A DNA stretch of 44,550 nt from Haplomitrium mnioides (GCA_049999725.1 JBNGIS010002156.1:1-44550), one strand, 5' to 3'. Shown: positions 11,343 through 24,940, counted from the first letter of the stretch. Translations and numbers: made by a program. The notes: generated by a model from the sequence alone, not told the origin.

Positions 11343-12544
11343 TAAGTTATTTTAAAATAAATATGGTTGCACAAACTCTATGCATACATAGACATAATGC
11401 CACCAAAAACTTATTTTTTGAAAACTTGAGAAAAAAACCCAAACAAATCAAAAGTCAAGAGAATGAATTTGGAATCCCAAGGCACAATAACTAACAAAAC
11501 AAAACCTTGCATGGATTGCAGAGCTCTATTTTGAAATTCAAGCAAGAAACAAGCTTTCCTTTGTAGTTCAAAATCCACGTGCGTAAAGGTTATAGTGGGC
11601 ATACTTTTTAAGATTTCAGCAATTAAAAAATCTTTTATAATTCAGAGATTCATATATGCAAAGGAGTCATAGTTCGGAATAAAAATAGCTAGTGGTTTTT
11701 GAGATGCACCTCATAGTCTAAATATATAGCAAGCTCCAAGTTTTGGACTAGAGTCTCCCAAACAAAAGGTTTCCAGTTCTACAAGAGAGTCTTTGAACGG
11801 TGTAGAATCTAAGTTCTATACAATAATCTTTGTACGTAGAAGGTTCAAGGTAGTGTGTCAGAGTTAGTATGTGAGGAGGGCTTCAACTTCCACACCAAAG
11901 TCTATACACGCATAGGAATCTGAGCTCAATATCTAAACACTCAACAACAAAGACTCTGCTAAACATAGGTTTAAGTTCTGCAACAAAGTCTATGCACACA
12001 TGACGTTTTGACTTGCACATCAAAGTCTATGTGCACGTATAGGGTTCATACGTCTAGATCCGAGTCTAGATGTGATTAAGGTTTTGTTTTCCATAGCAAA
12101 CTCTAGGCATGCTTACACTTCCATTTTTGAATTATAATTATGAGTAGAAAAGGTACAAAGCTCTTCATCAAAGTCTAAGCACGCTAAAGGTTTCAAGTTA
12201 TACATCAAAGTCATTACAAGAAAAGGATTAAATGGCCAATTTGGGTATAAGCTTCATCGATGCCAAAGCATTAAAATCTTCTAGCAAATATAGAAGAAGG
12301 AAAGAATGTAATTATATTTTGGATAAAAAATTTTCACAAATCAAATGAAAATTATAATTAAATTTTTAAATTTCATTCATAGAAGATAAAAATAAACTTG
12401 GAATTTCTTACACTAAAACGTTCAAGGTGGTATATAAATTCAAGAAATTTCTTGATAAGATTCTCAAATACTTTATAAAATAATAAACTTAAATTACAAC
12501 ATAAATTAAAAGTACACAATAAACAATCAGGTTCATAAATGGCT
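11343..12544. repeat. Left subterminal region of C1 with dispersed palindromes
   Basis: No gene was seen. Degenerate units such as CTATGCATACATAG (11381), TCTATACACGCATAGG (11911) and CTATGTGCACGTATAGG (12028) recur every 50-80 bases to about 12190. AT-rich sequence then runs to the transposase stop codon. It aligns with 19245-20513. Confidence 0.75.
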
Positions 12545-15500
12545 TTAGTCACTTGTATCTACTTCTTTAGATTTAGCTTCAGAAGATTCATTAAGATTAA
12601 CATGGTCTGCTTCAATGTTGATAATGTTGATTGAATCTCTTTCAAACACGTGAGGATTGATTGTTTTCTGTCTTTGGTACTCAAACATATTTGATTTAAT
12701 GGTAGATAGAGTGGTTTTCTTCAATTGGTTTTTTGTGTGAGAAGAAAATCAAAAGACAAAGTCGTGATTTGTGTTACATCAAGTACATCAATATATAACT
12801 TGGATTTGCATTTCCCTTTTTGTTGCTGGTATTTTTTCAGGAAAGTATTGTCCAGAAAATGCATCCTTAGCCTCACAAGCAAACCATTGAATACGTACTT
12901 GTTTTGGGTTGGAGGTTCTTCCTCATCAAATGACAAAATTTTGAGGAGTTTTGCAAGGCAAAACTATATGCTCTTTGGATTGAGTGATGCAACAACACAA
13001 ATAGATATTTTGGCTTTCACTTCATGTAGGTTCCAAATTTGTGCCCGTATCTGGTATGATGCCAAACAATCCCTTCTTGCGGCCTAGGTGCTTCATCATA
13101 GATTGCTCGATGTGTAGAAAGTATATGTTCTATTGGAACATCTTCTTCTGGCTGTTGAACATCAAATTGAGAACTTAGACAAACATTTTGAGAATCATGA
13201 CAAGTATTTGTTGGTTGTGAAGGTGGAAAGGTAAATTTTGCTTCGAGTCTTTGTCTTTTTCTTTTAAGGATGTAAGCCACAATCTCTTGTTGGGCAAGGA
13301 AAAAGTCATTCCACCATTGAATATCAGAATATGTAAAGAGCTTGTAGCAATTCTCACTTATGTTGTCATTTATTGCAAAGACTACTTCTCTTTCATTCTT
13401 TTGAGATTGTTTGATTTCAAAATATTCCTTGAGAGAAATCAATATTGAACTTAAAATTTCTTTGTCCACTTCAAGTACACACTTGAGCTAGCAAATACCA
13501 TTCACAATAGCTAAGTGACCTTAAAGAAACAATGACCTCTTACTTGTCTTTGACTCAAAATGCACAAGAGTTTCGAGAGGAAAAAACAAGATTTGCGTCT
13601 TTGGGATCACAAATTGGAACTTCAATTTCTACTCTAGCATTGACTTCATGCGAGCATAGGACTCAAAGAAACAATAACTGATCCTATGTTTGTATAAGAT
13701 CAAACACAACAACATCAATATCTTGACTTGGTTTGACTGTAGTCGCAACTGAAATTGAAAGAAACAAGAACAAAACCTATGCGCAAATAGGGTCACAAAC
13801 AACATTAAAGATTCTTGATCTCATCTATCTTGGGTTGGGCATTGGATTGAAAGCAACAATAGCAAAACCCGTTGCAAGCCTAAGGTCACAACCAACGATC
13901 ACAACACTTTCCTCACTTTATTTGACTCTTGATGTGCTTTGGATTCATACTAAAAGAACCAAAACCTACACAAACATAGAGTTTGTCTTGAAAACTCTAG
14001 TTGCTAAGGTTTTTTTTTGACTCAAACCTCGATTGAGAAACACCTTAAACAAAACCAATATCTTGGTGTATTAAGTTGAGAAAGTATAACATCTTTAGAA
14101 CTAAGCTTTGAGTCTCATAAAAAGATCATCATAATAACCATAGGTTTCAAAAGAGAAGAATTTTGCTACCTTTGTCAAACTTTAAGGTGAATTTTTCCCG
14201 CAATGATTTATTTCTTTGCAAGTTTCACAAACAACAAATCTATTGCATTTTGGAACTTTAACATCTAGAAAATTTGTTCTTCAATGTTTTGTAAAACTAG
14301 AAATTTTGAAAATACAATCTAGATTTTTCTCTTTTGAATAAGTTGTGTAGTAGTCATAAACTTCCCATTTTGTTAAATTATCCGACAAGTTATAAACTTT
14401 GTAAGTGGGTATTCTCTCATAGTTTCTCTAAAAAAAATGTCCATCCATTTACTCATGAATACTACTTTAGCAGATAATTCTTTATTTCAAAAAATGCCTT
14501 TAGGATTTGCATTCTTGAAATTTTGAATCATTTGGATTCTATCATTCCATATTGATAATATTAATTTGAAGGCTATTATACAGACAATAGTACTGCCAAG
14601 TAGAGTGAATCAAATGTCAACATCAGAGTCTTTTCTTGGTATTCCCCATTGTAATGTAATATCTTGATTCTTCATGCTTTGTTGAAAATATGCTTCTCTC
14701 ACACTTTTAAGAACATTTGTCTTGCACAATGACAAATAATTATTTCAAAAACATGAAATTCTCCTCAATTTCAAAATTGATATTGGATAGAGCTTTTTCT
14801 TCACAAAGCTCTTGTCATGATAGAATTTTGGCAAAGAATTGTCACATAAAGTATTTACCCATTTGGGTTTTGGCCAAGATAAAAAAACTCTAACAATCAA
14901 TTCGATTCATAGGCGAATCCAACTATCAAAGATAAAGCTTTATCTTCGAGATCTTGGGCATCATTGATGACATTTCTTGTTCTCTCAAAATAAGTTTTGA
15001 TTGATGTGGACCACCTTAAGATGTAGAAGAACTACCAAATCCAAAACAGAATCTTCATCAATATTTTGAATAGAAGGAAATGTTTTTTTCTAAAACAATC
15101 GATGCTCTTGGTAATAACTTCATAGAAATTTTGAGTGAATGAGACTATTTTCTTGAACCATTTCCTAAACTATCATCTGAAGATTCCTCCAAATGATTTT
15201 GGTTTCCAGATGATCTTCCATTCTTGCTTAGAGGTCCAACTTGCCCAGAATTCACTCGTTGTTTAAGTGGTGCCAACAGTGACAACATATCACTTCCAAA
15301 ATTCAAACAATCATTTGATTATATGATTTTTGTATTTTAAACAAACAAACTAAGATCTTAAACATCATCATTGTCATCTGCTAACGATGAAGAAAGCTCC
15401 ACAACCGTCTTGACATTTTGACTTGAACGTCTATGTGCTAACTTGTTGGAGTAGTCACGAGAAAGAGTAAACTTTGATTGCTTTGTCGACAAGAAAGATT

Positions 15501-15858
15501 CACTACTTGCAGAAGGTTGAATCTTGGATCTTATATGTACATTGAGTTTACTACTTGATCCTATGCACGCATTGGGTTCACTCCTTGATCCTATGCGCGC
15601 ATATGGTTCAATCCTTAGTCTTGTACGCAGATAAGGTTCACTTGCTAGGTCTTCCTTTGTTGATGTATCTTGTTCAACAACTGCTATTTTTTTTCCCAAA
15701 ATACTAGCTATCACACTTAACTCTTTAGGTATTCCAACACTTACCTCTTTAGAACAACAATTTGAAACAATCTCCAACTACTGGTCAAAACTAACACTTT
15801 TCTAGAAACATGAATCCTGAAATTTTAACCTCTACTTGCCTTTGAACACTCTAGCCAT
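12545..15858 (-). pseudogene. DDE-type transposase gene of copy C1, core deleted
   Basis: The start at 15858 (MARVFKGK) matches the 5' end of the C2 gene. Conserved pieces are the N-terminal SIIASILGKK-like block (15620-15780), a Cys-rich segment (14500-14830), the WMDIFF/TKH-like segment (14200-14450) and a C-terminal part (13469-12545) with NDFFLAQQEIVAYIL, APRPQEG, YGHKFGTYMK and LSFDEEEPPTQ. Stop codons interrupt the N-terminal part. Relative to C2, about 1 kb that includes the RENKN core is missing near 13500. The region 15530-15640 encodes YARIGS/ACIGSS-type repeats derived from palindromes within the coding sequence. Confidence 0.65.
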
Positions 15859-16035
15859 TTGAAAATAATCATGAAAAAATGAGAAAATTGAAAGAATTAT
15901 TTTAACAAATATTCTTAGTTCATGTTGGTATACTCAAAATATGTATTTTTGGAGAAAATTTCACAAAACGACAAAATAGTGAAATTTTTGTGAAGGGAAT
16001 GAAAAGCAAAATTGGAAGTATACAAACAAGCAGTG

Positions 16036-16140
16036 CTTTATATTCTAACATTTTTTCCACCATGCAAACCTACATATTAAGAGCTCTGCAAATTATTTTT
16101 TTTGGCAAGAAAATATGTTTTTTGAAATTTGGGTATAAAA
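16036..16140. promoter_or_regulatory. Divergent promoter of C1: TATA boxes on both strands
   Basis: A minus-strand AATATAAAG at 16036-16044 faces the transposase start about 180 bases away. A plus-strand TATAAAA at 16134-16140 lies about 180 bases before the ATG at 16318. Both boxes and their spacing are kept in C2 (24941-24949 and 25039-25046) although the surrounding sequence has diverged. Confidence 0.55.
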
Positions 16141-16317
16141 AGAGTGACAATAGAAAGTTTCTTTCCATTTTCACGAGTTTACTTTCTAATTATTGTGTCT
16201 TGTTGTGGTTTTTTTCACTATTTCTTATTATTTGGCTTTTTTTTGCCTTTCATTTTCTCTGAACTTCTTATTGTACATTTTTCCTCTCCTATTTTCACTC
16301 TTTTTATGTTAAAGAAA

Positions 16318-18522
16318 ATGACATCTCAGGTCAGTATTCCAAAACCAACTCAACCAAAGCCTTATCAATATGCCGACGTGTTGAATACTCTTGAGCCTCA
16401 CAAATTAGCCAAGTGGCTAGTTTGTTGTGGGACCATTAGAGACATCAACCATCACTTTTACCTTTTCCAAGGTGAAAGTGAAAAATTCAACATGGGAATT
16501 TTGGTCCAAGTTACTATGATTTGTGAGGGTCATAGAGCCCAGATTGGGTTGCTTTTGCAATATGAGAATACGATTACACTTTTCAAAGCGTCACCAAAGA
16601 AATTTTGCTTCAATGAAATGAAACCAAGGAATCCGTTCACCAACTATCTACAGGAGGTCTATAACGACATCAAGGTAAGACCTTGTAGATCCTTTTATTT
16701 ATTTTATGCATACTTTATATTGCACACCATCATCTATGCGCGCATTGGATTGTGAACTCCATGCAAACATAGACTCAAGAGTCTATGCACGCATAGACTA
16801 TTGGTCTATGCGTGCAGTTACTCTGAGTCTATGTGTGCATAGACTTTTGAGTCCAGACGTGCAAAGACTCTAGAGTCCATGCTTGCATTGACTCCTAAGA
16901 CCCTGCGTGCATGGACTCCAAAGGCCATGCAAGAAAGCCATCTAGACTCAATGGACTCAATGCGCGCATGAACACTGGTCAGTTTCCATGAGTTCTTAAG
17001 AGGAATGTTGACAAATATTTGTGAGAAACAACAATTGTTTACTCTTGTTTATTAATTTTTCAAACACACATTAATTCTTTTTTGTTTCCAGTTTTCATAA
17101 CTTTTATCGAAATTGTTCAATGCCTACTTGGATGCAAAGTGAGTGGAGAGAGACTTTATTAAATTTTCATTTAGTTTGAAGATTTTGAAAATAAAGCAAG
17201 GTTTAAGCTTGGCATATTGTGTGCCTCACCTAATTGCAACAACATTCACTACGACAACAATAGGTGGACTATCAACAACAAGAAAAAGGAAGGAAATAGG
17301 CTCTACCAAAGAAAACGCTAGTACCACCACCGTTGGTCTGGTACGGTTTCCATATCCACCAAGTTCTACTTTGACAACACCATCCTCCTCCTCTTCTAGC
17401 AACTCTGAGAAGAATGTCGAGCCAGAGCTTGTATAGCCACCAACATCAAGAGCAAATAGGCAAGTGCACAAAGGGCTTCAGAAATTTTAGGAGAGGGAGT
17501 AGGTTGATCCTCCAATAGTGTATGAGAAAGACAAGAATAAAATTAGGGAGTCTGCTATCCAACAGTGCAAAGTCCGAGAGAAAACTACTATAATCTGGCT
17601 GGAGAACATGAACTTGCCAAAACCTAGAATGGATAACTAGCAGCCATTCTAGATTAGGTAGTTGAATGAAGATTTTGTCGGGCTTCTAGCGTAGAGATTT
17701 CTTGCCAACAAATATGCACATTCTTTTTTTTTTATTGTGGTTGTGGACCCAAAGTACGGGCTGAAAGATAAGTCAAAGTTTGATATGAAAAACTCTAACA
17801 AGTACCGTTACGAGATTGCAAGAGGCAATCACAGTGCTACCACAATGCATCTCTTACAAAGTATAGAGCAAAGAATCTGATTCTTTTGATCTGCAATTGC
17901 TACGTTTATGTGGGGCTTACACCAACAAAAGCTCAAATTTTTGTGATTGATGACAACTACGACAAATGCTCCTGGTTGGAGATGACGTTGATTCAAAAGG
18001 TCAAGTATTGGCATTAGCAATTTATGGAGAGTGGGATGGCATCATCCTAGAAATTGAAAAGAGAACTTGTGTTAGAGACTTTGGAGATCAAGCAAAAGTT
18101 GCCTCTTGAGAAGACGGTGACTTCTCAAGACAATTGGTTCCAACTGCCATTTAGAAGTGGAGAGCTCCAGAAGTTGGAACAAAGCATTTTTAGTATGTAG
18201 GAGAAGAACCTTGTCAAAGCTCAGAAGCCCAAGGCCAAAGGTTTCACTAAGAATAGAGGACATGAAGTGGACACCCTAGAGGTCCCTTCAGGGTCTTCTT
18301 GATGAAATAAAAATGTCAGTTTTGAAGCGGATGGAAGCCGAGAGCTTTTAATCAAAGCAATGTCTTGAGAGTTAGAGAGGCATAAAGTTTTGGCCACTAT
18401 GGTAACATTTTTTTTGTTCAGAGGTGTATTGCAACTATTGGAAGGAGGCTAGGATGGAACATCCCATCTATATATAGGAATCAAAGATGTTCACTTTCTA
18501 TTTGAGTTTTGAGAAGTTGTTG
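16318..18522 (+). pseudogene. ParB/sulfiredoxin-like half of the transposon's second gene, copy C1
   Basis: ATG 16318 opens a protein with QPKPYQYADVLNTLEP, followed by a donor at about 16675, an intron carrying a palindrome array, and an acceptor at about 17092. Ser/Thr-rich linker exons follow. At 17750-18010 the frame reads DPKYGLKDKSKFD, YEIARGNHSATTMHLLQ and then, one frame over, NCYVYVGLTPTKAQ...DDNYDK. The RGNHS (ancestrally perhaps GGNHS) followed by C-VY-GLT and a DDN resembles the GGxHR fold of ParB/Srx proteins; this is a motif match, not a search result. The last segment ends FEKLL at a donor (18523), after which a palindrome array starts. I infer splicing onto the methylase exons. 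Many stops are present. Confidence 0.5.
16735..16985. repeat. Palindromic minisatellite in intron 1 of the C1 ParB-like gene
   Basis: About nine degenerate units related to GTCTATGCACGCATAGAC and GTCCATGCGCGCATGGAC alternate with short spacers. The array starts about 60 bases after the splice donor. The equivalent part of C2 is deleted. Confidence 0.85.
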
Positions 18523-18917
18523 GTAGGTACTTTTTTTTCCTTTGCCAATTTTGCTTTAAAATTTTGTTTGAACTATTTGAAAATACTTTTGTTTAATCAA
18601 GTTTCTTTCATGCACACATGGATATCAAAGAGTCCATGTACGTATGGATTCTTTGGTCTACACTCATATAGATTAGATATCTATGCTCGCATGGAGTATT
18701 GAGTCCAAGAGCGCTTGATCTCTTGAGCCCATGTGCGCATGGACACAACAGTCAATGTGTGCATGGACTTTTGAGTCCAAGAGTGCTTGGACTCTTGAGC
18801 CCATGCATGCAAAAACTCTTGAGCCTATGCGCATATGGACTCTTGAGCTCTTGCGGTCAAGGACTTCATAGTTCAAGATCGTATGGACTCAAGTCTCTAT
18901 TAGGTCCATGCTCATAT
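18523..18917. repeat. Palindromic minisatellite in the intron before the C1 methylase exons
   Basis: From 18605 on there are about a dozen units such as GTCCATGTACGTATGGAT and GCCCATGTGCGCATGGAC, separated by TTGAGTCC-like links. The first 80 bases (18523-18604) are AT-rich intron. The array is cut at 18917-18921 by C2, whose terminal repeat begins at once. Confidence 0.85.
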
Positions 18918-18921
18918 TAAC
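18918..18921. other. Target site duplication of C2, left copy
   Basis: TAAC here and TAAC at 28979-28982 flank the inverted ends. Four bases alone are weak evidence, but they coincide exactly with the symmetric ends of the inverted repeat. Confidence 0.5.
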
Positions 18922-18954
18922 AACAATTGTTACTTTGAACTAGAAACAGGCTAC
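18922..18954 (+). repeat. Left terminal inverted repeat of C2
   Basis: It begins AACAATTGTTACTTTGAAC and continues TAGAAACAGGCTAC. It is the inverse of the motif found at four right ends in the window. This is the only left end visible. Confidence 0.75.
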
Positions 18955-20513
18955 TCAAAATAGGAACTTTTTTTTGGGAAAAATTTTAAGTTCAAAAAAC
19001 ATAAAAAACAAGGTTATTTTAAAAAAACAGAAAGTATATGAGTTTTTGAGATTTGTTTTTGGCCGTTTCAACAAGCATGATAGAGCGAGAGTCAATTTAG
19101 TTATCCAAAATCAATCAATATTATTAGTTTTTATGAAAATATTAGAAAACTCAAATTTGATGAAAAGTATAAAAATTATGGTGAATTTTCACCAAAAAAT
19201 TGCATTTATTATTGACTACAATTCTAAACCCAAAAGCTGAAATACACGTCATAAGAAACTATTTTGAAATATGTTTGATTGCGAAAACTCTAAGTGCGCG
19301 TAGACATAGTGCTCTTTCAAACTTTTTTCTTGGAAAAAAAATACAAAACATAAAGAAAAAGCCCAAGAGGACTAGAAGTCAAGGGAATGAGTTTGCAATG
19401 ATAAACACAAAAATGAAGAAAACAAAATATTGTATTGATTTAGAAGCTTTATTTTAAAGTTCAAGAAAGAAAGAAGCTTTCACTTGTAGTTGAAAATTCA
19501 TGCACACAAAAGTTAACGTGGGCTTTCAAAATGGTTTTAGCATTTGAAAATATTTCATAATTCAACGAAGCATATAAACAAACGTATCATAGTTCAGAAT
19601 CAAAAAGGCAGTAGCTAATGAGATTGAATTAAGATTGTAAACAAGAAACATCTCCAAGTTTTAGACTTGCTTCAACCAAACAAAGGTCTCAAGATCTACA
19701 AAAGAGTCTATGACTTCTGTACAAACTAAGTTGCAATCGGTAGTCTTTGTATGAAGAAGCTTGAGGGTTGTATATGAGAAGTTCAACTTGTGGAAGGCTT
19801 GGACTTCCACCCCAAATTCTATGCGAGTATAGGAATCCAAGCTCAACATGTGAACACTCCACCTCAAATTCTATGTGGGCATAGGAATCCAAACTCACTA
19901 TCTGAACACTCCACAACAAGACTAACAAGAACCTAGGTTTTAGGTTTCATAGGAGAGTTTTTGCATGCACAATGTTTTGACTTGCGAATCAAAGTCTATG
20001 CGTGCATAGGGTTCACACTTATACAACCGAGGATAGAGACTGTAAACGTTCTATTTTTTGCAACAAACTCTATCCACACAAAATATTTCAATTTCTAATT
20101 CAGAATCTAAAAGTAAAATGGGTACAAAGCTTTACATCTGAGTCAAACCGCGCTAAAGGTTTTAAGTTATACATCAAAGTCCTAGCAAGAAAAAAATAGT
20201 TAGTCAATTTGGGCAGATGCTTTAGAGAGACAATAACCTTAAACTCTTCTACAAAACAATAAAGCTAGAAACAACATACTTATATTTTGGAGAAGAAAAT
20301 ATTTTTACAAAGCAAATGAAAATATTAACTAAAGATTTAAGTTTCATTTACAGAGAATAACATTCAACTTGGAATGATTTATAGTAAAAAGTTCAAGGTG
20401 GTAGTAAATTCAACAAGTTGCTTGAAAAGATTCTCATGTACTTTATAAAATAATAATCTTAAATTACAATATACTTGAAAATACAAAATATATAACAAAG
20501 TTCTTAAATGGCT
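18955..20513. repeat. Left subterminal region of C2
   Basis: 18955-19245 is AT-rich with no gene. From 19290 to 20160 it carries dispersed palindrome relics (AAGTGCGCGTAGAC, TTCTATGCGAGTATAGGAATCC, TCTATGTGGGCATAGGAATCC, TCTATGCGTGCATAGGG). It aligns with 11343-12544. No credible ORF was seen. Confidence 0.7.
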
Positions 20514-23500
20514 TTAGTCATTCGTCTCAACTTCTTTGGATTCAACTTCAAAAGATTCATCAAGGTTTGGTTGATTTGTCTTAGTGTTAAAGGCAATGAT
20601 TGAATCTCTTTGAAACATTTCAAGATTGAGGGCTTTTTGCCTTTCGTACTCAAGTAGATTTGCTTTAATGGTAGCTAGAGTAGTTTTCCTCACTTGGTTT
20701 TTTTGGGTAAAAAGAAAATCAAAAGACAGAATTGTGATTTGTGTCACATCAAGCACATCAATATGTAACTTGAATTTGCGTTTCCCTTTTGTTGCTGCTA
20801 TTTTCTCTGGGAAGTATTGTCCAGAAAATGCATCCTCAACATGACAAGCAAACAATTGAACACATACTCATTTTGGATTTGGGGGATCTTCCTCATCAAA
20901 TGACAAAACTTTGAGAACTTTGGCAACCCAAAATGGTCTACCCTTTGGATCCAGAGATACAACAACACAAATAAGCATTCTAGCTTTCATCTCATGTAGG
21001 TTGCCAAATTTATGCCCGTATAGAGTATTGTGCAAAAGAGTTTCTTCTCGCGGCCTTGGTGCTCCATCATAGATTGCTCGACGTGTAGAAAGTATTTGCT
21101 ATACCAGAGTATTTTCTTCTGTCTGTTGAGCATCAAGCTAAGAACCTAGACAAATATTTTGAGAATTATTACAACTGTTTGACTGTTATGAAGGTGGAAA
21201 GGTAAATTCGGCTTCGAGTCTTTGTCTTTTTTTTCAAGGATGTAGGCTGCAATCTCTTGTTGGGTAAGAAAAAAATCATTCCACCGTTGAATATGAGAAT
21301 CTATAAAGAACTTCTAGCAGTTCTCATTTATGTTGTCCCTTATTGAAAATACCACTTTCTTGGCATCCACTTCTCTTTTTTCCTTTTGAGATCGTTTGAT
21401 TTCATAATATGACTTGAGAGGAATTAACATTGAACTCAAAATTTCTCTATCTACTTCAGGTGGGCACTTGAGTTGACAAATACCATCTGCAAGTAACCAA
21501 AATTCATATGTTGAAAACTGTTTGCTCTGAATCTTTACCTTGGAATCATTTAACTAGAACTTGAATTGTTGATTAAAAGGAATATCATGTATCTTTTGAA
21601 CCAGAGAGGGAAGTTGCTACAGAAACATTTTGAAATCCCAAGTTTCCAACAAAAGAGTCATTTGAGGTTTAGGATTATAGGATAATTGAAGCGCCTTGCT
21701 AAGACTTGTAATCGTGAAAGCTTTGACACGTTTCAAATGTTTCGAGAATCGACTGAACATTTGATTTGATCACGAGTATAGCCAACTATGAGAAATCCCA
21801 CCTTAATGTTTCAAAAGCATTCTTGGCAATAAGGAGACTAAGATATCCAAACATGATAGAATTCTTATTCTCTCGTGTCGTTTTGTCAAACTCAAGATAC
21901 AAAGTTGGAGGCAATAGGCCTTCAAAGTCACGTAATATTTTGTTGAGCATAGCAATTGTCAAATTAGAATCGCTTCTCAAGTTTCAATACGTTAAAAAGA
22001 CCCTCGAAGAAAAAACATGATTGAATATTAAGGCGCCAACAACATGCACACCCACCAAACAATCTTTATCAATGTTTTTCTGGTGGCGAGGGCCAATGTG
22101 GAATAGCAGCTTTCTTTTGATCCATTCCATCAATGACAATTCCTAAGTACTTTTGACCATCGGCATAATATTTTCTTTGATGGTTTGCAAGTTTTGTTCT
22201 TTCTTTCATTTGTTGGTCACGATGAAGAAACAACTAGCGATTATATTTGACTGCATCATCACAAAGTACGATGGACATAAAAGTAGTTCAATAAAACATA
22301 TATCAATACTTGTAACTTCAAAACACAACCTCAAGTGCTAGAAACATTCAAGTCATCTTAAACAAATGTTTGAATTCGTAGAATTGAAAACTTTGTAAAA
22401 GCTTAAAAATAAACTTTAGGTAATTTGAAAAAAGGAAAATTTGTTTTACATAAAATATACAAAAGCTTCAAAAACAAAAAAGCAAGATTTGCAAACAAAT
22501 GGTACAAGAACACACCCTCTGAGCGTTTAGGATGAGTGGAGACAATAATTGATCGTATGCGCGCATAGGACCAATACAACAACACCAATATCATGGCTTG
22601 TTGTGACTATTGTGAAAACTGGTTTTAAAAGGATTAAGAACAAATCTTGTGCACGCATAGGATTTGCAAGCAACAAAAACAATTCTTGCTATTTTTTTTT
22701 CACAAAGGCTCTTCATTTAAATGAACAAAAACAAAACTTGTTGCAAGGCAAAGGTCACCACCAAGAATAAGATTCATTTTCTCACTTTATTCGACTGTAG
22801 ATAAGGTTAAAATTGAAACTTAAAACAATAGACTCTATGCGAGAATAGACACTCTTCTCACAACTCAACTTACTAAGAATTATTCGACTCAAATCTTCTT
22901 TGTTGAATAACTTAACAAAAAAAAATATCTTTTGGCTCTAAGTTGAGAAAACATAACATCTCTAGAACTAAGCTTTGAGTCTAGAAAAAAGAGCATGGAT
23001 TAACCAAAGGTTTCAAAAGAGAAGAAATTTGTCGGACTCCAAGACAAATTTTTCTCGCAAAGATTTTATTTCTTTGCATGTTTCATAAACAGCAAATCTA
23101 TTGCATTTTGGAATTTTTACATTTGGAAAATGAGTTCTCCAATGTTTTGTAAAACTCGAGAAACTATGAATAGAATGGGGATCTTTCTCTTTCAAATAAG
23201 TTATGTAGTAGTCATAAACTTTACATTTTGTAAAATTATTGGGCAAGTTATAAACTTCGTGAGTCGGTATTGTCTTGCAGTGCCATTGGAAAAAATTGTT
23301 CATCCACTCACACATGAAAACTCCTTTAGCAGATAGTTTTTTTTTTCATTTTTTTTTTCCAAAAATGCCTTTAGTATCTGCATTTTTGAGATTTTGAGTT
23401 TTTTTGGATTCTATCATTCCCTACTATTAATATTAATTTGAAAGCTCTTCTACAAACAAATGTATCACCACGCAGAGTAAACTGATTGTCAACATCATAG

Positions 23501-24764
23501 TCTTTTCTTGGTATTCTCCACTGCAGTGTGATATCTCGATTCTTCATGCTTTGTCGAAAGTACGTTTCTCTCACAGTTTTCAAAAAATTTGTCTTGCACA
23601 ACGACAAGCAGTTATTTTGACAACATGAAATTATCTTCAATTTAGAAATTGACATTGGATTGAGCTTTCTCTTCACAAAGCTCTCGTTAGAATGGACTTT
23701 CCGCAAAGAATTTTCACGTAAGGTGTTTACCCGTTTGGATTTTGGCCCAAACAAAGAATTCTTATGTTGTGCTGGATGATTTGGTCCATAAGCGAATCCA
23801 ACAATAGAAGATAATTCATCATCAAGATCTTAATCATCATCGTAAACACTGTTTTTTCCGTTGCAAAATAATTTTGAGAGATGAGGTTCTTCTTGGGGAT
23901 TGGGAGAGCTGCACCATTTCAGAACGAAATCTTGATCAATATCTCGATTAGAAGGAAATGTTTTTTTGTAGCAAAATCAGTGCCTTTGGCAATAACTCCA
24001 AAGAAATGTTGATTAATTAAGACTTTTTGCTAAAACAATTTCTCAAACTATCAACTAAAGACTCCTCCAAAAGAATTTGGTTTTTTTAGATATCCCAATC
24101 TCCTTGTGAGGTGCAACTTGAAACAAAATCACTCGTTGTTTGAGTGGTACTATCGGGGACAGAGGTTCATCTCCAAAATTAAAACTGTCCACAAATCATA
24201 TGCTTTTTGTATTTTGAACAAACACACTTTGATCATGAATATCAAGGTCTTCCTCAGATGAGAACGAACAAATGTCTACAACCATCTGCAGTTTCTAAAT
24301 TGAACCTTTTTTGTTGATATGTTAGAATACTCACAAGAAAGATTCAACTCAGACCACTTGAAGAGCAACAAAGATCTTGTGCTGGATGAAGTTTGTTTCT
24401 TTAAGTCTCTACAAGCACTGGGTTTCCTCTTTGATCCTTTGCACGCAAGTTGTTCACTTGTTAATCCTTTGTGTGCATTGGATTCACTCCTTGACCCTTT
24501 GCACGCATAGGATTGAGTCTTTGATTCTATGTGTGTATGGAGTTCACCTTCTCAATCTTTTTGGGTAGAGCTATCCGATTCAGCAGAAGCCAGCTTTTTC
24601 CCTAATATACTCGCTATCATACTTGACGCTTTTGGTACTCCATCGCTTACCTCCAAATAATTCATGTTTGAACAAATCTCAACTTGCTTGTCAAAAGTAA
24701 CACTTTTTTGTGAAGGGGAATCTTGGAATTCTAACCTCTTCTTGTCTTTAAGAGCTTAAGCCAT
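20514..24764 (-). pseudogene. DDE-type transposase gene of copy C2
   Basis: The ATG at 24764 is followed by an early TAA, then SVTFDKQVEI and MIASILGKK. A Cys-rich segment at 23754-23371 (CCQNNCLSLC, VCRRAFK) is followed by 23345-23013 (FTKHWRTHFPNVKIPKCNRF). After an intron-like stretch with palindromes come the core at 21980-21786 (LYLEFDKTTRENKNS, FGYLSLLIA) and a degenerate GHTHxxxDQMFSRFSK-like segment at about 21780-21730. The C-terminal part runs to 20514 (APRPRE, YGHKFGN, SFDFLFTQK). The LxLxxDNxxRENKN/GHTHxDIDQ pair is typical of a DDE-like family widespread in animals, algae and early plants (I believe the domain annotated DUF7869, to be checked). It presumably cuts and joins the TIR ends. 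Stops and frameshifts inactivate it. Confidence 0.7.
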
Positions 24765-24940
24765 TGAAAAGGCTCACAAAAAATTAAGTACTTCAAGAAA
24801 CTATTTTAACAAATATTATGAACCTCTTACGGCCCACCTAAAAGATTTGTTTTTCAAGAAATTTTTGCAAAACGACAAAATTGGGAACCTTTTGTGAGAA
24901 GCATAATAAAAAGAAATTAGAAAGATGAAAACAAGTGATG

